Assembly: GCA_050289385.1 (NCBI GenBank)
Contig: JBNKFQ010000202.1
Span: forward strand, 1 to 10,066
From: JBNKFQ01 sp050289385
Lineage (GTDB): Bacteria; Pseudomonadota; Gammaproteobacteria; Pseudomonadales; Porticoccaceae
Length of the DNA: 10,066 nt
Direction of reading: 5' to 3'
In this document: in pieces, positions 6,246 to 10,066 of the stretch
Layout of the letters: every line of letters begins with the position of its first letter
Numbering within the stretch: the stretch's first letter is position 1
Made by a program: the position numbers and the translations under genes
The notes under the pieces: generated by a model
Database searches by the model: none
What the model saw: only the letters and a program-made list of their open reading frames with translations
Told to the model about the DNA's origin: nothing

Positions 6246-7130
6246 CTAATCTCTCAAGTGATGCCCGGTCAATTTCAGGAACAGGTCATCCAGCGTTGGG
6301 CTTCGCACCCTCAATGAACTCAAGCTGATATCCAGGGACATTAGTTGCTTTAGTGTCTGTTCCACCGAGCCGGTCTCCAGTTCGACTTGACCATTGGCCC
6401 GGCGGGTCTTTTCCCTGAGTCCCTGGTCGCCTGGCGGCATATCTTCTTCATTGAGGCAGACATAACTGTAGTCGAAGTGTTGTTGCAGCAGCTGCTGGGG
6501 AGACCCTTCGGCAATAATTTTGCCGTGATCGACAATCAGCAGTTGATCACACAAACGTTCAGCCTCATCCATATAATGAGTCGTTAGTAATATGGTTTTA
6601 CCCTGTTGTTTGATACGTTCGATCAATTGCCAGAAATTACGCCGTGACTGTGGGTCAAGACCAGTAGTGGGTTCATCAAGAAATAAAAGCGTGGGATTAT
6701 TGATCAGCGCAATGGCCAGTAACAGGCGTTGTTTTTGTCCTCCCGACAGTCGTGTCGCGAAGGTATTGAGAAAGTCGCCCAGTTGACACAATTCGGCCAG
6801 TTCATCTACAGGCACAGGTTTGTCATAGAACCGCGCGAAAAGTTCCAGTACTTCGCGCGTGGTGACAAAATCCATCAGTGCAGTAGACTGGAACTGAATG
6901 CCGATATCAAGCTTGAATTGAGCATTGCGCGGAGCGCTTTGGTATAGAATTTCACCTGCGTCTGGTGTTTTTATACCCTCGATGATTTCGATGGTGGTGG
7001 TTTTGCCCGCTCCGTTGGGCCCGAGAAGGCCAAAACATATACCGGACGGGATCGAAAAAGAAATATCGTCTACCGCCCGCAACGTGCCAAAATTTTTAAT
7101 CAGGTTGCGGACTTCGATGATCGGCTGCAT
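6246..7130 (-). CDS. ABC transporter ATP-binding protein (DrrA/CcmA-like)
   Basis: Cytoplasmic ATPase that powers the ABC-2 permease encoded 12 bases downstream. At 294 residues it has all nucleotide-binding motifs: Walker A GPNGAGKTT (37-45), Q-loop around Gln79/Gln81 (GIQFQ), signature LSGGQ (128-132), Walker B LLFLDEP (148-154), D-loop GLDP (157-160) and switch His185 (TTHYMDEAE). The C-terminal ~80 residues after the core end in SLRVRSPTLDDLFLKLTG, as in the drug and antibiotic exporter subfamily. ATG 7130 begins the conserved IIEVRNLIKNFG strand; the upstream Shine-Dalgarno is poor. It is first of three minus-strand genes (ATPase, permease, adenosyltransferase) and is divergent from ampG. 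Confidence 0.95.
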   Translation of the reverse strand: MQPIIEVRNLIKNFGTLRAVDDISFSIPSGICFGLLGPNGAGKTTTIEIIEGIKTPDAGEILYQSAPRNAQFKLDIGIQFQSTALMDFVTTREVLELFARFYDKPVPVDELAELCQLGDFLNTFATRLSGGQKQRLLLAIALINNPTLLFLDEPTTGLDPQSRRNFWQLIERIKQQGKTILLTTHYMDEAERLCDQLLIVDHGKIIAEGSPQQLLQQHFDYSYVCLNEEDMPPGDQGLREKTRRANGQVELETGSVEQTLKQLMSLDISLSSLRVRSPTLDDLFLKLTGHHLRD

Positions 7131-7224
7131 AGTAGCTATTCAGAGGTTTCCTGGTACACTGTATTCTGTGAGATTGGCAGTATATAGCAGATCACATACC
7201 ACCGGGTAGTTATCAGCGGTTTAG

Positions 7225-7232
7225 TGTTAACA
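7225..7232. promoter_or_regulatory. TGTTAACA palindrome in the ABC/ampG divergent gap
   Basis: GTGTTAACAC in context, a perfect 10-base palindrome in the 148-base gap between the divergent ABC ATPase and ampG starts. A TATATA-rich patch near 7180-7186 could serve as a -10 for either strand, but no clear -35 accompanies it. Third copy of the octamer. Confidence 0.35.
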
Positions 7233-7240
7233 CCTTACTT

Positions 7241-7268
7241 TCAAGGGTTTACTATCAAGGAATAAGTA
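7241..7268 (+). repeat. Paired 14-base repeats upstream of ampG
   Basis: TCAAGGGTTTACTA (7241-7254) and TCAAGGAATAAGTA (7255-7268) are adjacent copies of the 14-mer found twice before ampE. The second, extended (TCAAGGAATAAGTACGG), differs from the ampE copy (TCAAGGTATAAGTATGG) at 2 of 17 positions. Its AAGGA is 17 bases from the ampG ATG, rather far for a normal ribosome binding site. Confidence 0.6.
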
Positions 7269-7278
7269 CGGGCGTTAC

Positions 7279-8877
7279 ATGGATTCAGCATCCCCCTTCA
7301 GTTGGCAAGAAGCTTTTCGAACCTACGTCAAACCCGAAGTACTGCGCATGCTTTTTTTGGGTTTTTCTGCGGGTCTGCCGGTGCTGCTCATCTTTGGCAC
7401 TTTGTCACTTTGGCTAAATGAGGCGGGAGTCGATAAATCGACGGTAACCTTTTTCAGTTGGGCGGCACTTGGCTATTCCTTCAAGTTCGTCTGGGCGCCA
7501 TTGGTGGATCGTTTGCCGCTGCCATTTATGACTCGTACGCTGGGTCGGCGTCGAGCGTGGTTACTGTTGTCGCAGTTGTCGGTTATGATCGCCATTGGCT
7601 GCATTGCCAGTATTGAACCCCGGGGTGGCACCCCCCTGAGTGTTATTGCCCTCGGCGCTATATTGCTGGGTTTTGCCAGTGCGACACAAGACATTGTTAT
7701 CGACGCCTACCGCATTGAATCCGGTAGTGTCAGGTTGCAGCCAATGATGTCATCCATGTATATGGCTGGTTACCGTCTGGGTATGCTGGTGGCGGGAGCC
7801 GGGGCACTCTATCTTGTCAGCTATTTTGGTTCCGATACCGAGCATTACAATTACAAGGCATGGCGCGACACTTACTATGCAATGTCGTTATTTGCCTGGG
7901 TGGGTATTATCACCACCCTGGTTATCAGGGAACCGGAACAGAAAGACTACAGTGATAATTACACCGGTATCGACTACCTGCGATTTCTGGTTCTGTTTGT
8001 GCTGGCAGTGCTGGCTTTTGTCTGGGTATTCAGGGTTACGTCCCACAGTGCCACGCATTACGTTGGCGACATTGCCGATTTCTTTGGCAATCATTACCTG
8101 GCCGTGATTTTGGTGGAAGCCTCGAAGATGCTGGTGGGTTTTTTGGTGGCAGCGATGGTGGCCTATACCCTGCTGAAGCTGGGGGTCGCCAACAAGGCTC
8201 TGGTCAAGCGCGCTTATGTGTTGCCGATAACCGACTTTTTCAGTCGTTATAAACTCAGAACGGCACTGTTGTTATTGGCACTGGTCGGTTTTTATCGTAT
8301 TTCCGATATTATTCTGGGCGTGATAGCCAACCTTTTTTATCAGGATATTGGGTACAGCAAAATCGAAATTGCCAATATTTCCAAGACGTTTGGTTTGTTG
8401 ATGACCATAATTGGAGGTTTTGCCGGTGGTGTGCTGGCTCTGCGTATCGGAGTGATGCGGCTATTGTTTGTCGGGGCCTTGCTGGCGGCGGGAACCAATC
8501 TGCTATTTATGTTGCTCGCACAGGTGGGTCATAGCAGCTGGCTGTTGTATGTTGTCATTGCTGCCGACAATCTGGCCGCCGGGCTTGCCTTGTCAGCATT
8601 TATAGCGTTTTTATCAAGTATGACCAGCATTTCCTTTACCGCAGTGCAGTACGCAATATTCAGTTCCCTGATGACTTTGCTCCCCAAGATCATTGGGGGA
8701 TATTCGGGAGCGATTGTGGATGCCATGGGGTACAGCAATTTTTTCCTGATGACCACTCTGATGGGGGTGCCGGTACTGTTGCTGGTGTGGTTTGTTGGTA
8801 AATATGTGTATACCGATGAGAGCCTGGAGCAAAATAAACGCGCTCTGGAAGGTTCGGGTGGAGATGGTAAAAATTGA
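7279..8877 (+). CDS. ampG: Muropeptide permease AmpG (MFS transporter)
   Basis: Inner-membrane proton-driven permease of the major facilitator superfamily that imports GlcNAc-anhydroMurNAc peptides released during wall turnover. At 532 residues it lies between the E. coli and Pseudomonas AmpG lengths. Family landmarks are LFLGFSAGLPVLLIFGTLSLW (26-46), NEAGVDKSTVTFFSW (47-61), the loop DR...GRRRAWLLLSQ (77-99) and ATQDIVIDAYRIE (135-147), followed by many further hydrophobic segments and a short charged cytoplasmic tail. ATG 7279 is the first in-frame ATG and precedes the conserved region by about 20 residues; the Shine-Dalgarno is weak or distant. The region after about residue 230 has two extra hydrophobic stretches before the second half, as in longer AmpGs. 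It functions with AmpD encoded about 3.6 kb upstream. Confidence 0.94.
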   Translation: MDSASPFSWQEAFRTYVKPEVLRMLFLGFSAGLPVLLIFGTLSLWLNEAGVDKSTVTFFSWAALGYSFKFVWAPLVDRLPLPFMTRTLGRRRAWLLLSQLSVMIAIGCIASIEPRGGTPLSVIALGAILLGFASATQDIVIDAYRIESGSVRLQPMMSSMYMAGYRLGMLVAGAGALYLVSYFGSDTEHYNYKAWRDTYYAMSLFAWVGIITTLVIREPEQKDYSDNYTGIDYLRFLVLFVLAVLAFVWVFRVTSHSATHYVGDIADFFGNHYLAVILVEASKMLVGFLVAAMVAYTLLKLGVANKALVKRAYVLPITDFFSRYKLRTALLLLALVGFYRISDIILGVIANLFYQDIGYSKIEIANISKTFGLLMTIIGGFAGGVLALRIGVMRLLFVGALLAAGTNLLFMLLAQVGHSSWLLYVVIAADNLAAGLALSAFIAFLSSMTSISFTAVQYAIFSSLMTLLPKIIGGYSGAIVDAMGYSNFFLMTTLMGVPVLLLVWFVGKYVYTDESLEQNKRALEGSGGDGKN

Positions 8878-8915
8878 CGACTATATTTTCAGGTGCTTCT
8901 CTCGGCCAGGAGCCG

Positions 8916-9239
8916 TCACGGTTGCCACTGGTAGTCAGACAGTTTCACCCTGCCTCCCACAAACAAGACGCCTTCATCAACCAGAAGCTGGCGCTGGCGT
9001 TGATAATTGGGGTGTGTGGCCGGAAAGCTGATTCGGCCACTGGCGTTGATCACGCGGTGCCAGGGCAGGTTTGAATTGGCTGGCAGTTTCCTGAGTGTTG
9101 TGCCCACCAGCCGCGCAGCCCGGGGTAGGCCAGCCAGGTCGGCAATTTGGCCATAGGTGGCTACTCGCCCTGAGGGAATGGCGTGCAGTATGGCGTAGAT
9201 AGCCGATTCCGGGTTACTTTGTTCAGATTCCGGGTTCAC
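8916..9239 (-). CDS. Alkyltransferase-like (ATL) protein, MGMT family
   Basis: A 107-residue DNA-binding protein of the O6-alkylguanine-DNA alkyltransferase family. The active-site motif reads PWHRVI (59-64): Trp60 replaces the reactive Cys of PCHRV, so it cannot accept alkyl groups. Known ATLs (E. coli YbaZ, S. pombe Atl1) bind and flip O6-alkylguanine and hand the lesion to nucleotide excision repair. The DNA-flipping Tyr29 (ATYG) and arginine finger Arg43 (RAARLVG) are present. The start is GTG 9239 with an AGGA about six bases upstream (ACAGGAAATGCTGTG). The first 12 residues lie outside the family core and hold a short duplication (NPES twice). It converges on ampG (38-base gap) and is divergent from fxsA. 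Confidence 0.93.
   Translation of the reverse strand: MNPESEQSNPESAIYAILHAIPSGRVATYGQIADLAGLPRAARLVGTTLRKLPANSNLPWHRVINASGRISFPATHPNYQRQRQLLVDEGVLFVGGRVKLSDYQWQP
9205..9236 (-). repeat. 11-base duplication at the N-terminus of the ATL gene
   Basis: GATTCCGGGTT occurs at 9205-9215 and 9226-9236, 21 bases apart and so in frame. It encodes NPES twice (NPESEQSNPES) before the conserved domain begins. Small, but it matches the in-frame repetition seen in three other genes here. Confidence 0.7.
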
Positions 9240-9330
9240 AGCATTTCCTGTTAAGCTGGCTGGTAGGTTGGCTCACCGCGCAAGCTGGCAGTGTACCCAT
9301 CATGATTGAAAACTGAATACCGGGAACCCT

Positions 9331-9750
9331 ATGCGTTTACTGTTTTTACTGTTTATTTTAATGCCCATTGCAGAAATGTGGCTATTGATTGAAGTCGGTA
9401 GTGCGATCGGCGCATTGCCGACCATTGGTTTGGTGTTTCTCACTGCTGCCATCGGTTTTGCCCTGTTACGCAAACAGGGCTTCGAGACCTTGCGTCGCGG
9501 CAACTGGAAGCTGGAGCAGGGGCAGTTGCCTGCCCGGGAAATGGCAGAGGGCCTTATGCTGGCGGTAAGTGGCGCCCTGTTGCTTACGCCCGGCTTTGTC
9601 ACTGACGCTATCGGGTTTGCAGGACTCACACCGGCGTTTCGACGCTGGCTGTTTGCCAAACTCGAACGGCATATCACAGTGGTTAGCCATGATACGCCTG
9701 CTGGAGGTGAAAGTCGGACCATAGATGGTGATTACAGGCGTGAAGAATAG
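9331..9750 (+). CDS. fxsA: FxsA family membrane protein
   Basis: Small inner-membrane protein of the FxsA family, named for suppressing F-exclusion of phage T7 when overproduced in E. coli; its cellular role is unclear. At 139 residues it has hydrophobic segments near 3-20, 26-46 and 73-97, the conserved Glu in PIAEMWLLIEVG (12-23), LRKQGFETLRRG (46-57) and the family hallmark LTPGFVTDAIGF (85-96). A polar C-terminal tail of about 35 residues follows. ATG 9331 has a GGGA about eight bases upstream (CGGGAACCCTATG). In many gammaproteobacteria fxsA precedes groES-groEL; here the sequence after it is repeats and the contig ends, so the neighbour cannot be checked. Confidence 0.93.
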   Translation: MRLLFLLFILMPIAEMWLLIEVGSAIGALPTIGLVFLTAAIGFALLRKQGFETLRRGNWKLEQGQLPAREMAEGLMLAVSGALLLTPGFVTDAIGFAGLTPAFRRWLFAKLERHITVVSHDTPAGGESRTIDGDYRREE

Positions 9751-9762
9751 GGGCGTTTGACG

Positions 9763-9783
9763 TTCGATGTTGGATGTTCGACG
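9763..9783 (-). repeat. Degenerate inverted copies of the CATCGAA heptamer
   Basis: TTCGATG, TTGGATG and TTCGACG are three adjacent 7-base units, the reverse complement of CATCGAA with one substitution in each of the last two. They lie on the opposite side of the GGGCAGA array from the main CATCGAA array and in inverted orientation to it. Confidence 0.75.
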
Positions 9784-9820
9784 AAAAAGATTCGGGCCGT
9801 CGCTGTGCTCGGCGTTCAGA

Positions 9821-9890
9821 GGGCAGAGGGCAGAGGGCAGAGGGCAGAGGGCAGAGGGCAGAGGGCAGAGGGCAGAGGGCAGAGGGCAGA
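9821..9890 (+). repeat. Ten perfect GGGCAGA heptamers (G-quadruplex motif)
   Basis: Exactly ten identical copies of GGGCAGA (70 bases), preceded by a partial CAGA. Ten GGG tracts separated by four-base CAGA loops satisfy the standard G3-N(1-7) quadruplex pattern several times over on the plus strand. The array starts 70 bases after the fxsA stop. Confidence 0.95.
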
Positions 9891-9914
9891 AGATCGCATG
9901 GCGCCACTGACAAA

Positions 9915-9946
9915 CGGGGCGTAGCCCCGGCAAGTCGGTAGACTTG
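9915..9946. other. Two short hairpins between the heptamer arrays
   Basis: CGGGGC-GTA-GCCCCG (9915-9929) and CAAGTC-GGTA-GACTTG (9931-9946) are two adjacent perfect 6-bp inverted repeats with 3- and 4-base loops, one base apart. Neither is followed by a T-tract. They sit in the only non-repetitive sequence between the two satellite arrays. Confidence 0.6.
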
Positions 9947-9948
9947 CT

Positions 9949-10066
<118 letters not shown>

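Noticed and set aside
4575..7130. Corrinoid uptake or export operon
   Set aside because: The ABC proteins are of the DrrA/ABC-2 exporter type, not BtuCD-like, and no corrinoid riboswitch is visible upstream; adjacency alone is not enough.

Overview
This is a 10,066-base stretch of a gammaproteobacterial chromosome and looks like one complete assembly contig. Its first 14 bases match the 3' end of an Illumina sequencing adapter, and its last 118 bases are an uninterrupted heptamer satellite that runs off the end. Gene content and order (DUF1631 - ampD - ampE on one strand, plus AmpG, FxsA and an alkyltransferase-like protein) point to the Pseudomonas/Cellvibrionales side of the Gammaproteobacteria. 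GC looks close to half by eye. The genus cannot be fixed from the sequence alone.

Layout. 15-431: 3' end of a DUF1631-family gene. 432-736: a regulatory gap with a perfect CRP/Vfr-type site, a good sigma-70-type promoter and a dyad at the predicted start of transcription. 737-2992: a full-length second DUF1631 protein. 3091-4560: ampD and ampE. 4575-7130 (minus strand): an ABC exporter ATPase, its ABC-2 permease, and a PduO-type cobalamin adenosyltransferase, read in that order as an apparent operon. 7279-8877: ampG. 8916-9239 (minus): an alkyltransferase-like protein in which Trp replaces the catalytic Cys. 9331-9750: fxsA. 9751-10066: no gene, but two different heptamer satellites with hairpins between them.

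How the genes fit together. AmpG imports anhydro-muropeptides, AmpD strips the peptide from them in the cytoplasm, and AmpE is the membrane partner encoded beside AmpD, so the window carries much of the peptidoglycan-recycling route that also feeds beta-lactamase induction. No beta-lactamase or AmpR gene is present. The ABC/PduO block and the ATL and FxsA genes are unrelated housekeeping or stress functions.

The least ordinary feature is the amount of short tandem repetition. Three genes (DUF1631, ampE, pduO-type) carry in-frame 12- or 15-base repeats in linker or loop positions, and the ATL gene has a 21-base-period duplication at its N-terminus. Paired 14-base repeats sit just before both ampE and ampG. 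The right end holds a G-quadruplex-capable GGGCAGA array and a CATCGAA array, with degenerate inverted CATCGAA copies on the far side. A palindrome, TGTTAACA, also occurs three times, only in gene leaders. No clearly new enzymatic or defence system was found.
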